Below are positions 46,722 to 58,864 of a stretch of DNA of 64,000 bases, piece by piece. Location: positions 19,300,001 through 19,364,000 of the forward strand of contig OX327712.1 in assembly GCA_946807835.1 (NCBI GenBank). Reading direction: 5' to 3'. Both the position numbers and the translations under genes were made by a program. The notes beneath the pieces are model-generated. The model saw nothing but the letters and a program-made list of their open reading frames with translations. It had not been told where the DNA came from and ran no database searches. The stretch comes from Ailanthus altissimus. Its lineage: Eukaryota; Streptophyta; Magnoliopsida; Sapindales; Simaroubaceae. Every line of letters starts with the position of its first letter. Position 1 is the stretch's first letter.

Positions 46722-48159
46722 TGATGAACACTTGAAATTACACATTTAATAAGAGTTTTACATGATTGTTTTGTATTACTAGTGTATTTAATTTTCTTAA
46801 TTTAAGTATGTTTACAATATTGTACTTAATTATCTTATAACTGTTTTGTGGCAGGTTCGGTAAAATAGGCATAACTTTCTACCTAAAGATCCAATTGAGG
46901 TGATTCTTAATCCTGTGCAGAGCTGACTCAATGGGCTAACATATTGTATTTCACAAAGCATTGGAAATTCGAGTGTTTAGAGGGTGAAAATTGGCCTAGA
47001 ACAGAATTGATCTGCAGTACAGGCCCAGTTTGAACAGTTATCAGTATTTGGCCCATAACTATAGAAATACGTATCTAATACGTATGAGATCACTCAATTT
47101 GGAAAGATAAGAGCCTTATCTACAACTTTTATGTTTTGAGTGACAGCTAATTCGGATTACATCAATTCCAAATTGGATAATCAAGTGGGTGCCCAAGTGA
47201 TAATGAATGCAAATTATTTTGCCACCATTCTTGACTTTCATCAACCAAGTGGTTCCCTCCAAATTTGTCTCGATTTATCCATGTTTTTCTATAAATAGGT
47301 GGCTTGTTTATGCCTAAAGAATGTAATTAGAAAGTTAGAATTTAGTTCAAAATACTTTTCCTTTGTATCCATTTCCTTATACTATTATTTCTCTTGTTTA
47401 CTATTAAGTCATGTTATTTCTTCTTCCATTTCTTTTCTTTTCATTTAGTTTTATTATGTCCAAATAATTTTGTTTAAGCTAAGGTGAAAGGGTGAAGCTC
47501 TTGGCAAGGTAATAAGATATGTTTAATATTTATTCATGAATTTAATGCTTCATTTTTAAGTTATGTAAATTTATATATGATGTATTTATTTTGTTTGTAG
47601 AATTAATACCATTTCTTCTAAAGTGGTGATTCTTGATTTATTATTGACAAACTTAATACTTGGCACAATAAATTATTGAAACCATTTACAAGTCTTGGTT
47701 TATATAACCTTTCTTGTAAAGTGGGAGTCTTAATTTATTGTAGACAAATATAAAGATTGGCATAATAAATACTTGAACCCATTTATAAGATTTGGTGTAT
47801 AATAATTGAAAGAAATAAATACTAATCAATATATAAATGATAATGAACTTTAATTGCTATATTTTCCGGTTGGAACCTCCTTTGTGTGAGGATTCCAATT
47901 GAGTTATAAAAAAATAAAAAGTTAAATATATTCTTACTTCTTATGCCAAGAGTGAATCCCCGTAACCTTAGCTTTTTATTTGAATTGGTTAATTGAAATA
48001 ATATTTACAAACATCTTATACTGCATTAATTATCTTTAAAGTGTTTATAATTTGTAATTTTAATTCTACTTCCCTGTGGATCGACCCCGTTCTCATCGGG
48101 TTATTTATTACTTCGACAATCCTGCACTTGGGAATAACTTCTATATTCTGGACGTGTCA
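46722..48159 (+). repeat. 3' LTR (1438 bp)
   Basis: Same length and ends as the 5' LTR, differing at the three positions listed there. It is followed by the GCAGA duplication at 48160-48164. Confidence 0.97.
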
Positions 48160-48164
48160 GCAGA

Positions 48165-49270
48165 CATTGTATTATCTGAAGGAGTTCAGATCTGATCTAA
48201 AAGAGTTTAGATCAAGGCCTAGAGTTGGCCACGCTGAGAGATATAAATATTAAGAATTAGCACAGTTAAATGGTAGCTGGTTATAATACTCAGTGAAGAT
48301 CCCAAAGTCAGAGCCTTGTTTGTAATGAAACATAGACCCAAGAATATACTAGTAACTGTATAGTTACAAGAGTTACAATCAGGTGCTATGAAATGTTAGT
48401 TGCGCAAGTATGTTCTCAAATATTGTCCCTGATCTATTTCTACTGATGCGGGTCTATCAGTGGATACATTTATATAGATCAGCATATATCGTACCTATAT
48501 GGTATAGATGATTGTTCATAGCAGACTGTGAGCTTAGAGCCCGTATTAACATATGGGTATTCAGTTAGGACTGGATATGAGACAGACTCATGAGGACCTC
48601 CGATAGACATTCTATGTAAGCCGTCAACGGAGGTCTTTTCGAGTTGAGTAGTATACGTGATCCTTTAACCTAGGAGTTACGATGGGCTTGTAAGTGATTC
48701 ACCATACTTTAATTATATGCATATCATAGACCTTTTATGGTGTAACTGCTGGAGTGTCGTTGGGTATGGTCCAATGCATTTGAAGTTCGGTGTGTACAGA
48801 TATGGGATCTGTCAGCTTGCACAGGGAGTTAGATATCTAGATACTTCGAGACTGTATCCTAGAAAGTTTTATGGCCGCAAGCATTTATTCTGGGAAAGAG
48901 TTTTCATCAGGGTTAAACAATATGACAAATGAGTTTGCGCACATTGTTCAGTGAGATACAAGTCTGGAGATAGGATATGGATGAGTATATGGGGACTTGA
49001 CGATAATAATCTATATCCTCGCACATCTAGGATAACATGGTAGAAGAACTATATGTATGCATTGTCACCTCAGCTTGGATGGTCGGCGCATTGATTTATA
49101 TTTCTATGACGTATGCGTGGGGCAGTGTTCACAGACTCATAGAATAGTTTCATCTAACAAATTGGGCGCGGACCTAGAAAGTCTCGCTATATGAAGTGTA
49201 CTCGTTGTGCACTGGGGCAGTGTATGAAATTGAATTATTTAGTCTAATACTATCAAGCACTATCATAGAA
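48165..49270 (+). repeat. Non-coding repeat family, copy C (inverted relative to A and B)
   Basis: Reverse complement of the repeat seen in copies A and B. TGAAGTGTACTCGTTGTGCA (about 49194) mirrors CAACGAGTACATTT, CTTGTAAGTGATTCACCATA mirrors the TATGGT...TCACTCACAAG region, and TTTTCGAGTTGAGTAGTATA mirrors the ACTCGAAAA region. It lies within the TG...CA insertion that hosts the Athila element. A 71-codon open frame at 48717-48932 is not conserved in the other copies. Confidence 0.6.
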
Positions 49271-50298
49271 ATGTGCACGTGTCTGTATTTAAGTGTTAAA
49301 TACATTAATTCATTAATAATTATTGTTTATTAATTGTATTATAATACGTGGTGAATTGTGGACCTTCAATTGAATCTACCCAAGTATGTGATATAATAGA
49401 ACCTACTAGAGAATATACTTGGTAATATTTATGAGAGGTAAATTAATAATTTAATATAATAATTATTTAATTATTAAATAATCATAATATCTTATTATTG
49501 TATATTATACTATTATTTAATTTAATAATATTATATTATACTTAGTTGTCAAATATATATGTTTTAATATTATTATTTAATATTATAATAACTTATCTAA
49601 ATTTAATGGCCAAGTTTAGACAAATATATTATTATTTTATTTTATATATATATATATAGAGAGAGAGAGAGGGAGATGGAATTGTGTAGAAATTGATGGA
49701 ACGTTTTGGAAGCAATTTGGAATTGTTTTAAAGTGTGTGGAATTCGTTGGAAGCAAAAAATTGAAACAAAATTGTTTTATTTTACTTTGCTTTATTCTTG
49801 TTGTTTCTCTTATTAGGTGGCCGACCATATGTATAACAAAATAAAAAGGATTTGATCCAAATTTTGAGTTAATTTCAAGTGTTAAAATTAATTCTTTTGT
49901 TTACTTTCATTAGCTATCAATTAAAATAACACATGAATTTATTTTATTGATTAAAGAGTTGATTAAGAAAAAATTAAATTTAAAAGGTTTAAGTGTTAAA
50001 CCTAGTGCTGATATTTAAAATTGCTATTTTAGCTTATCAAGCTCACAAAATTGGTGACTAGAACTGCCAATAGGTTGGTCTCCAAACAGACTCTCAGTTT
50101 ACATATATAAAAAGTTACATGTTTTGTTAAATTCAAAAACTCATTTAATATATTAATATGATTAATATGTTATTTATTGTATTTATCGTATATTTTTATT
50201 ATTCCACTGCAATTAAATATATATATATATATGATACGTATTTTGTACAATAAATATTGTTACACATACATACACCCTAATATATTAGACCCTCAACA
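49271..50298. other. A+T-rich right part of the host insertion
   Basis: It contains a TATATATATATATATA/GAGAGAGAGAGAGG tract at about 49644-49674 and a GGTGGCCGACC word near 49816. It ends with CACCCTAATATATTAGACCC and CTCAACA. No gene was found. If the insertion is a solo LTR, the TA/GA tract may mark its promoter. Confidence 0.4.
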
Positions 50299-50560
50299 AT
50301 TTATTAAGATTAATCATATGGACAATCCAGATATAAACATACACTGATCTGAAAATGGTTCACTAATCTACCCGTATCGGTAAAGATAAATTAAGAATAA
50401 GGTGTTCGAAAACATATTGTTAATGATATTTTCTAGCACTATTTGTAACTCCTTGCAACTATGTCATGACTAATATATTCCTAGGTCGTTGTCTCATTTC
50501 AGATAAGGTTCTAACTCTTAGAATTTGCTAATGCTTATAATTACTAACTCTTAACACTTA
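50299..50560 (-). repeat. Non-coding repeat family, copy D (right half of the split copy)
   Basis: ATTTATTAAGATTAATCAT, CCAGATATAAACATACA, TTCTAGCACTATTTGTAACT and AGATAAGGTTCTAACTCTTA match 33285-33510 of copy A. It begins exactly where copy B breaks off. Confidence 0.65.
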
Positions 50561-50859
50561 TAACTTTTAGTGTTTTAGATCTACAAGGTTTGAAACGTAA
50601 CACGCTTCTTACCATATATTAAAAATATTAACAATTTTAATAAAATGTTGATTGTATAAATGTTAAATAATAAATATTCATACATAATGGGATGACACGT
50701 AAGCATAAATTCCAATACTTTTTGTGGACTAATAGAAGATCGTTTTGTCCTCTATGTATAACAGTAAATCTCATAGCTCTCGTGTGTGAAGATGATGCAT
50801 AACCCCTTATTCAAAACCCACCACCCTGTCATACTCATTTTATATCAGTAAACGGTAGC

Positions 50860-52830
50860 AACCAAGTGAGCTGTACAGTGCCAACAATACCAACGGTTGT
50901 GGTTCCCACAAACATAACAAATCATTATCATTATTTTTCCTCTATAAGATTCAACAAAGACCTATCTTATACACATTACGATAGTAAAACACATGGGGAT
51001 GTCAATGGGGTTGGAAATGTTGATAATGTTGAAGAATGTACCAATTTGAATGATTTACTACTAAAAGGAGAATATTGTTATGTTTCAACGATCTCTCTTA
51101 ATGTAGTTAGAAGAGGAGATGATTATGAAGCTAAAAACCCTTTTCGTGTTTACTCATTTAATACCACCATCAAATTTAGACATATTTGATAAGATCTCGT
51201 GTAGTGAAATTGGAATGTATTTGCGGGGAAGTTATTTGCTAGCAAAGATAAACTTCATCAAGTTATTAGTGTGCTAACACTTAAGGGTAGTTGAAGCTTT
51301 AGAGTCTCAAAGTCGACAAAAGATCATTTTAAGGTAAAATGTGATAATGATATATGCAAATGAAAATTATGTGCAATGTCGACAAATACAAGAAAGCATT
51401 TACTGTGCACATAATTGATGCAAATCACATAAGTCAGTCAGATCGGTTACGCGATGGTTACTGACAAGCAAAGAGTCAAATCATTGAAAAATTCATAAAT
51501 AATAAGTTTGCATTAGTGTGTTTACTTTATAGAGACATATGTAAGGAGTTTGGTATGTAGATAACTTACTTTACTATTTGGTGAGCTAAGGAGTATGCAT
51601 TAAGGTTGATATAAGGTACTCCAGAGTCTTCGTTTAGATTATTTTCTACATATTACTATGTGTTGGAACAATAGAACCCGGTTACGGTTACTTATATGGA
51701 AATTAATTATCACAATCATTTTAAATATTTCTTTATTGCGCTTGGACCATGCATTAGAGGATTTCAGTAATCCATTCAGGCAATTATTACAGTTAATGGA
51801 ACATACTTAAAAGGTGCACACTTAAGTACAATATTTGTGGTAGTTTGTAAAAATGAAAACAATTAAAATTTTTCACTGGTATAGGTATTGCTGATTCAGA
51901 AAATGATGCTTCCTGGGTATAGTTTATGACTAAACTCTAAGGAGTCCTTAGTGATATTAAGAATCTTATGTTTATATTTGATCGACACACTAGTATTGAA
52001 AAGGTTATTTGTGAGGTATTTTCTAATGCATATAATGGGGTACATCTATTACTTGAAAGGTAATTTGATCACAATATACAAAATACCATCAAATAAAAAA
52101 AAAAAAAAGGATACCTAGCTTCCCATTTTGTTGTTGCAAAGGCATATCGCCTTATTGACTTTCAAGAGCAAATTAAGAAGATGGAAAACATGAAACTAGA
52201 AGCAACCAGATACTTGGAGGAGGAGATTGATTTTCCTAACTGGGCTAGATCAGTATGAATATTCAGAAGATATGACATTATGACTACCAACATTGTATAG
52301 AGCATTGATGTTGTTGCGAAGGATACATGTGGCATTCTTGTGACTACCTGTGACTACCTTAGTTAAGTGGATTCAGGAGTTAATGTAAAATTGGTTTGTC
52401 TAGAGACAAGAGAGGCTGTATAAATTTTGACAAATTGAGTTTATCGTAAGGTTTAGAAGCACAATGATAAGTCCAGCAGCATAATAGTGCACTTGGTAAA
52501 TCATTCTTACTTTAACATAAATGATAGAAATAGAATAATGAACCTTTGAATGAAGTCATGCACTTATTGGCAAACCAAATTGCAGTATCAAGATCTTTGT
52601 TAACCTTATTACACTAGTAAGTGCAATTGACCCAGTCATTCGATTGGCCACTTGTCAAATTGAATTATCCTAGAAGAGTTTAGAGATGTTAACGCCCATC
52701 CTTTTATAGCACACTATCAATCAATGAGATGTCAAAAGAAATAGATTCCATTGCAAAGTGAGAAACTGACGAAGAATGTGTACAACCATTATAAATAGCA
52801 TGGACATAATCGTCAAACACATTACAACCC
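50860..52830 (+). mobile_element. Decayed Mutator-like (MULE) transposase
   Basis: Broken translation shows the order of a MuDR-type transposase. An N-terminal open piece (about 50866-51189) is followed by degraded regions. The catalytic core is recognisable: TVNGTYLKGAHLSTIFVVV near 51790-51845 (the VDGTHLKG-type first Asp region, here Asn), then ENDASW near 51900, SKESLVILRI, and FDRHTSIEK near 51975-52005. AKAYRLIDFQEQIKKME (about 52138-52183) and RRYDIMTTNI near 52270 come later. Many stops and frameshifts make it non-functional. Terminal inverted repeats were not found. Confidence 0.7.
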
Positions 52831-52849
52831 TATTGTATTGCATAACAGT

Positions 52850-53890
52850 TGATATGTCATGTTACTTAAATTTTTTATTTTAATACTTTTACATTTTGTA
52901 TTTGTACGCTCAAATTTAAATTTAACATGTATTGTAAATCATATCGTATTTGTCTAATATTTTATATTTTGTTATTATTATTTTTTTAATAATTTATTAC
53001 CTTTACCATTTTTAAAATGCCCAGTATGATAAACATTTTAAATTTTAGATTTTAAATTAATTTGACAAAAGATGTATTATTTTAACTAATAAAGAAAAAT
53101 ATTGTTAATTAATTTAATTAATAATTAAATTAATTTAGTTTTTTTATTCAAATCGAATAAATTAATTAAATTAAATAAATAATTAAAATATTAAAAAATA
53201 AAGTATACATTTTAAATTAATCGAATAATTAATTAAAATGAATAAATATGTATTATTTTAAATAATAAGTAATTAAATAAAATTATTAGTTAATTAATTG
53301 ATTTAACAAATTATTTAAACAATTTAATTAACAATTAACTAAAAGCACAAAAAATAGCAATGGGCGCTTCAAGTGTGTGTGTTGCGTGCGAGAGGTGCTC
53401 GTGCACAAAACGGGCGCTAGGAGCACTTGTGCCACACCCAACTATCATGTGTAAAGGCTGCCTATGGGCACTTCGCATGCTAAACGTGCCCATGCGCGAA
53501 ACACATGCATTTTTTTCGTGCACGATATGTGTGTGAATCTTCCCAAACGACAACAAGCTGTTTTTACAGAATTTTTGGTAAATTTTTTTTTTATTTTCAT
53601 CCGATTTTTTTATAAATTAAAAATTACATCAAATTTTTAAAAAAATTCAAAATTTTAAAATAAAATTGTTCGATTTTCACTTTTTTTATTATAAAAATTA
53701 TGACCTCCAACTAAGCTAAAAAAATATTAATTAAAATAATGGGCCAGAAAATTTTTCAAAATTCTCAATAGTGCCAAATATTAAATGACGCGTTTTTATA
53801 CATGCAATACTAAACGACAAGTCGTTTCTGCAATAGTATTAAGCTTTCCTAAGTTCCAACACCAACTGTTTCGACCATTTTTCATCAAGC
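52850..53890. other. A+T-rich intergenic DNA with a small G+C-rich island
   Basis: Mostly TTAATTAA-type low complexity. The stretch 53355-53560 is much richer in G+C, with repeated words GGGCGCT, GTGTGTGTTGCGTGCG, GTGCTCGTGCAC and GTGCGCGAAACACATGC-like pieces. No protein or RNA family was recognised. Confidence 0.4.
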
Positions 53891-53899
53891 TTTTGCAGG

Positions 53900-55153
53900 T
53901 TCTCTCCCCCCTCCCTCTCTCTTAACATTTATCTTCATTTTTTTTTTCTTTCAAAGAAAATAGGAATTTTTTTTGTAAACATTTTATTTCCATGGGTTGA
54001 CTCACGTATGTTTTGGCAAGACGAAGCGTGAACTAGTCTTACCCGAGATTGTAAATTGATGAGTGAGATCATTGCTTTTAGAGTTTAAATCATTAAGGCA
54101 TTGTTTGTTTACACTTGTAGAAGTAATCCCAAAAGCAAAAAGTAAGTACTTGGAAACATTACTGATAAAAAAATGTGTCAAAAGTTTTATCTTTATTCTG
54201 TGTTTGATACTTTCTATTTTCTTTATTTGTAAATGCTAGTTCACAATTTTTGTTTTTAATGATGTGGGTAGTTTCAAATTCAGGATGATCATATGCAATA
54301 TTTGTTTTAGGATGATCATATGTCTCTCTTATAAGGTTTACTCTTTTGAAGTATATATGGTCTTACTAAATTTTTACGAGAGTTCCTATTTTTGTATGAA
54401 ATCTGTTTTTTCAGTTGGGGAAATTGTATTTTTGGGCGTCAGATAACATTTTACTTGCCTTAGAGTATTTGAAGTTGTTCTGACTTTGTGGCAAGTCCTG
54501 TGACATAGAATAAGATTTACACATTGAGGTATAGTTGTTGGGAATTCAAGTGGCAGACAGAACTGAAGTTAATTTATATTTACTTTTTATTTTGCTTAAC
54601 TTGGAGTCTCGGTAGGTGATAATATATTAGCTTGTTTAATTAATTGATTTACCTATTTCCCCAACAGCTTGAAAATTCCTTGCCTTGATTTGCATTCTAA
54701 TCGTTATTGGAGTTTGTATTGTGACAATCTGAATGGAGTTTGTTATTCTGAGTATGTTACTCAATCTCTGTAAAGTTTGTATCGATTAGTTAATCTGTTG
54801 GTAGTTTGTTTTGCTATGGGAAGTTGATGGTTCAAAAGAGCACCCCCTGGATTGAAGCACTTTTGCTGAAGGGGGTCGCACACACTCTAAGTGATATAGA
54901 CCCCCTTTTTAATCCATGGGAAGTGTGTTGTATGACAACTTAGGAATGGCCAATGCAAATTGATTCATGTTATGCACCACTTAGTTTTTGGTCAGATATA
55001 AGACTGTTTTTAATTAACTAATTGGTGATATTTGAGCAGAGGTCTGTTCGAGTCACTTAGTTGAAGTGCATGGACCAATTGTCATGATATTTATGATTTA
55101 TTAAAATTTTCTCAGGCCATTTTATTGATGTACTGGTACATGTCCTTTTACAG
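53900..55153 (+). other. Probable 5' UTR intron of the F-box gene
   Basis: A donor-like TTTTGCAG|GTTCTCTCC lies near 53899 and a clear acceptor TCCTTTTACAG at 55143-55153, six bases before the F-box start codon. The interval is T-rich and without long frames, as expected for an intron, but could equally be promoter. Only the acceptor is persuasive. Confidence 0.35.
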
Positions 55154-55158
55154 ATATT

Positions 55159-56406
55159 ATGACAGATGCTATCATCTTGTCTAAAAAGAGAGAGAGAGAG
55201 AAGTTGTCTCACAGTAGTGCTCATGATGCATTAAGCTGTGATGACATCCTATGTGATATCCTTCAGCGGTTGCCACCGGAAACCATTGTCAGATTGATTA
55301 TTGTATCAAAGAGGTGGCTTAGCTGTATCTGCAGCTATGCGTTTCGACACAGTTACCTGAAAAGATGGAAAGTAAGTTCTAATCTCCTGGGCTTCTTTGT
55401 CTGCAATTCCTTGTACCTTGGAAGACCTCAGGGTGGCCTACGCCGTGCTCGATCAGAGCCTGCACTTCCATTATTGTCAACTTCTAAAGAAGGCGATGAT
55501 CTGAAGTACTCTGGGGTCCTCAAACAGCTTGGTTTCTTCGTTGACTCTTCCAATGGCCTTCTTCTTTGTGGCCGCCATCCAAAGACTTACTATGTGTGGG
55601 ATCCAATTACAAAACAAAAGCACCAACTCCCTCGTCCTCGGGTGTACTTTGAAGAGTTGTGCATGGCATTCATTGTTGAGGACTCACCCGACGAGTCTAT
55701 GTGCTACAAGGTTGTTCGTGCAAAATGTGAATGTAAACATGATAAAGTGAACACTGTCATCATTGAGACTTTCCATTCAAAGACTAGTACGTGGTATTAT
55801 TCAACACTTACTTGCAGTTCTACTTTGTCGTTATCTTCTTGGACAGCAGGCACTGTGATTAGGGGTGTCATTCACTGGTTTGCAATGAGGGGAAATATAG
55901 CCATTTATGACCAGGAACATGAAGAGAGGAATATCACTTTGATTGAACTACCGGAGTCTACTGATTTTGATGACCGTGTTCTGGGTGAGTCTTCTGATGG
56001 GCTTTTGCAGTATGGTCAAAGTTGTAAGTCAGGAATGGAGATATGGGTTCTCAACAAAGAACAAGATGGCCTCACATCCATTAGCTCAAGCAAGAGCAAA
56101 TGGATCTTGAGAAATAAATTGAATTTCAAAACAGTGTGGAAGAAGAATCCAAGACTCATGACAGTCTTCAGCACATGTTCTAAATCTAAAGAAACTCAAA
56201 TATTGTCACTTCTTCCGCAGAATTCAGAATCTGTATTCATTAGAAATGGCGATAACATATTTGTTTGTTATCTTAAGAATGGCAAGGTGGAATTGGTTCA
56301 GTATGATGGTCATGGCTCCCCCATTTTATGGGATTTCAGCAGAGTTGTTCCTTACTTCAGGCCAGCTTGGCCACATTCATCTCTCAGTGGCAGTGGTAGA
56401 ATATGA
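55159..56406 (+). CDS. F-box protein
   Basis: 415-aa substrate adaptor of SCF-type ubiquitin ligases, in one uninterrupted exon. The F-box is N-terminal (about 25-68): LSCDDILCDILQRLPPETIV, LIIVSKRWLS and FRHSYL, with the usual LP and W positions. The C-terminal part fits F-box-associated domains of the Arabidopsis type: GFFVDSSNGLLLC, then YYVWDPITKQKHQLP, then GVIHWFAMRGNIAIYD and WVLNKE. The target protein cannot be inferred. A nine-residue Lys/Arg/Glu stretch early in the protein (KKREREK) reflects an AGAGAG repeat. The ATG at 55159 is the first in frame after an acceptor site. Confidence 0.9.
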   Translation: MTDAIILSKKREREKLSHSSAHDALSCDDILCDILQRLPPETIVRLIIVSKRWLSCICSYAFRHSYLKRWKVSSNLLGFFVCNSLYLGRPQGGLRRARSEPALPLLSTSKEGDDLKYSGVLKQLGFFVDSSNGLLLCGRHPKTYYVWDPITKQKHQLPRPRVYFEELCMAFIVEDSPDESMCYKVVRAKCECKHDKVNTVIIETFHSKTSTWYYSTLTCSSTLSLSSWTAGTVIRGVIHWFAMRGNIAIYDQEHEERNITLIELPESTDFDDRVLGESSDGLLQYGQSCKSGMEIWVLNKEQDGLTSISSSKSKWILRNKLNFKTVWKKNPRLMTVFSTCSKSKETQILSLLPQNSESVFIRNGDNIFVCYLKNGKVELVQYDGHGSPILWDFSRVVPYFRPAWPHSSLSGSGRI

Positions 56407-56409
56407 CAT

Positions 56410-58864
56410 GCTTATCATTTCTGTGGCTTCTATTTCGCATTTTATGTAAATAAAGTTATGCTACTTATTAGGATAAAAGGGTTCAGCTTCTTCTGCTATT
56501 AGTCTTCAAGTTTGTCAATAGTGGATGCTGAAATGTATTCTCTTAATTTTCTCTTAATGTAAATGCAGGCTTGGTGTAGTCTTTGGGATTGATAAGTTGT
56601 TTGTCTATGTTGTAACTTGTATTAGATGGAATAACTTCATGTAGAATGTAGTTATTGTACTTGCATTTACTATGTGATTGAGTAAGCTTTTATTCTGGTC
56701 ACAACTTTCATCATTTGGACGTCTTGGTTTTACTGTGTCATATAATGTTGCTTTTTAACCCAACTCCCACCTTTCCTGTAGATTCATAAATACGAATTAA
56801 ACTTGATCCCTGGGAAGTTAATACAGGTATAATTAATTTCTAAACGTATACTATTCATTCATTGAACTTTTATTGGACTTTTTATTTCTCTGTTTGCTTA
56901 TATCAAGCTTTCTACAGTAAATAAAACATTCAATATCTAACGCTCCAAAGGTCGTGATAGCAGAGCTAAGGTAAAAGTTTAAGTGTTAAAATTTTATATT
57001 ATCTCTGTACATATAGAGTTCTTTATCAAATAGTATAAATTTTATAAGTGAGACTTAAAAATAAAATAATATAGACTAAGACTTAAATTGGATAATACTA
57101 TACCATATGAAAGTGGATTATTATAAATGTACTAAAGTCGAATTTATGTCGGTGTATCTTTCAAGGGAGACCCATGTCAAAGCAGATAAATGGTAAAAAT
57201 AATAAAAAATAAAAATACGTAAATAGGACAATATATCACTACATAGGAGCAAGAATAAAGAAATAATAAAATAAAGATGATTTCTTTGAGCAAAAGCATT
57301 GATAATTGTAAATCACTTAAATTTTTTTAGAAAAGAAAAGATTATTTCACATTAATATTGTGATAATAATATATTTAAAGGTGATAATTCGTGTAAACAA
57401 ATTATATTAATATAGGATATTAATAAATTTTTATTGTATTTATATATGATTCATTTATTAAATAAATTAGATATTCAAACACAGATTCGATTTATTTAAT
57501 ATTCGAATTACACTGACACGATACGATTAGACACGTGTAAATAAATTGATCAAATTTAATTCATTTATACGATTATATTCATTTAAACGAATAATAACAT
57601 TTAATTTGATTCGTCCGCATAAAATATTTAAATCGTTTATTAAACATAAATTAAACGAATAAACACACGAATAAACACGAATACGATTTGTTTATTAAAT
57701 GTGATTTAAATGAATTAACGAATCATAAATTTTAAATATATATTCGATATGATTAATAAATAAGTAATACAAATTTGACTAATTTATTAATTATGTTAAT
57801 TTTTTCTATTTATATTCGTTTAAAGTATATTATTTCGTATCATAATTTATTTTGTCATTCCTAAATGTATTTGTATTAACAATCTAATAATAAAGGATTG
57901 AAAATACATCTTTTTCCATTCTAAATGTCCACTACACATATTTAGGCATTTTTTTAGTTTGTACTTCAAATACGTGAATACACATTTGGCATTGTGGTAA
58001 AACACATGAATTGTGTCAATAAAAAAACGAAGATAACAAAAGTCCTGCAACATTGGAGAAAAATGATTTTTGCATTGACTTGAACCAACTCAAAGAAAAT
58101 CATTAACTGTGATGGAGCCTAAAAAATGAGAAGACATTGCCTTCAGCAATTATGTTCAGAGAAAATCATTAACTGAGGGTAAAATAGCACAACACTTTGG
58201 CCCAGCAGCTTAAAAAGAACAGAAAAGAAATTGATTAAGACTAGATATATCTAAAAGATTGTTCTCATAAACTACAGAAGAGACTAACACATTCATTAAA
58301 AGGGAAAAAAAGCTTGTCAACTTTTTATCAGTACAGTTTAAATCAGGAGCTAGAATAAGATTTCAGAGAGAAGATGAACATGATTAGAAGTGTATTACAA
58401 GAACAAGGTGATCATTTAAATTGTCAGCATTTTATACTATTTTTCGATGATAAATCGATAAATAATATCACAACTCACAACCAAAGAATGTTTAAGATGT
58501 TGCATACTGGAAAGGAAACAATGAACTTTTCATGGCCAAATGCTACATGCTTTTAGTTTTTTTTCCTGTTTTCTACAGTTGAGAAAAAAATATCAGCTAC
58601 TTGTACAACACAAGAGTAAAAGTTCAACATCATGTTGGATGGGGGAGCAAAGCAAAGGCATCCCAGTCTGAAGAAACAATGAACTATGTATCTAGTGTAA
58701 AGCCCCAAAAATGTAAAAGAGAAATAAAAAAATAAAAGAAATCAATAAACAACCCCTTGGAAGACATCCAGAATGTAAAAGGTTGTAGTTTGAATCTACA
58801 CCTTTGACATCGGAGGGATACCAGTAATAAAAAAAAACTATTTGGATGTCTGCAATGATGATGA
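56410..58864. other. Intergenic region between convergent F-box and myosin genes
   Basis: The first few hundred bases are probably the F-box 3' UTR, with AATAAAG at 56447. The stretch 57480-57840 is a low-complexity block of AAACGAATAAACACGAAT-type words in both orientations, a degenerate repeat. The stretch from about 58600 to 58864 probably belongs to the myosin 3' UTR. No other gene was recognised. Confidence 0.5.

Larger units (their letters stand above)
36065..48159 (+). mobile_element. Complete, young Athila-type Ty3/Gypsy LTR retrotransposon carrying extra genes
   Basis: 12,095 bp flanked by GCAGA duplications. In order: 5' LTR, tRNA-Asp-type primer site, a leader with near-palindromic repeats, one gag-pol frame, a basic Cys-rich frame, a LOG enzyme frame, a 1.4-kb non-coding stretch, a polypurine tract and the 3' LTR. 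The gag sequence ([34 protein letters not shown]), the gag-pol single-frame layout and the tRNA-Asp primer site are all Athila traits. No env-like gene is present; its place holds the two other frames. Both LTRs are 1438 bp, and a side-by-side read shows three transitions, so the insertion is recent. All expected catalytic motifs are present, and the element may be able to move. Confidence 0.97.
35942..50298 (+). mobile_element. Insertion with TG...CA ends (probable solo LTR) that hosts the Athila element
   Basis: The interrupted repeat (left half ending at 35941, right half starting at 50299) is flanked by GTTTG (35937-35941) and ATTTA (50299-50303). These correspond to ATTTG in copy A, so they look like a 5-bp target duplication with a few later changes. 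The inserted DNA begins TGTTAGCG and ends CTCAACA. Without the later Athila insertion it is about 2.26 kb: 35942-36064 plus 48165-50298. It contains an inverted copy of the same repeat family and, toward its right end, a TATATATA/GAGAGA tract that could be an LTR promoter. A solo LTR is the simplest reading, but no second copy of its ends is present to prove it. Confidence 0.5.

Noticed and set aside
48717..48932. 71-codon open frame in repeat copy C
   Set aside because: The homologous parts of copies A and B have no matching frame.
53335..53556. 73-codon minus-strand open frame in the G+C-rich island
   Set aside because: Explained by repeated GTG/CAC words; no domain.
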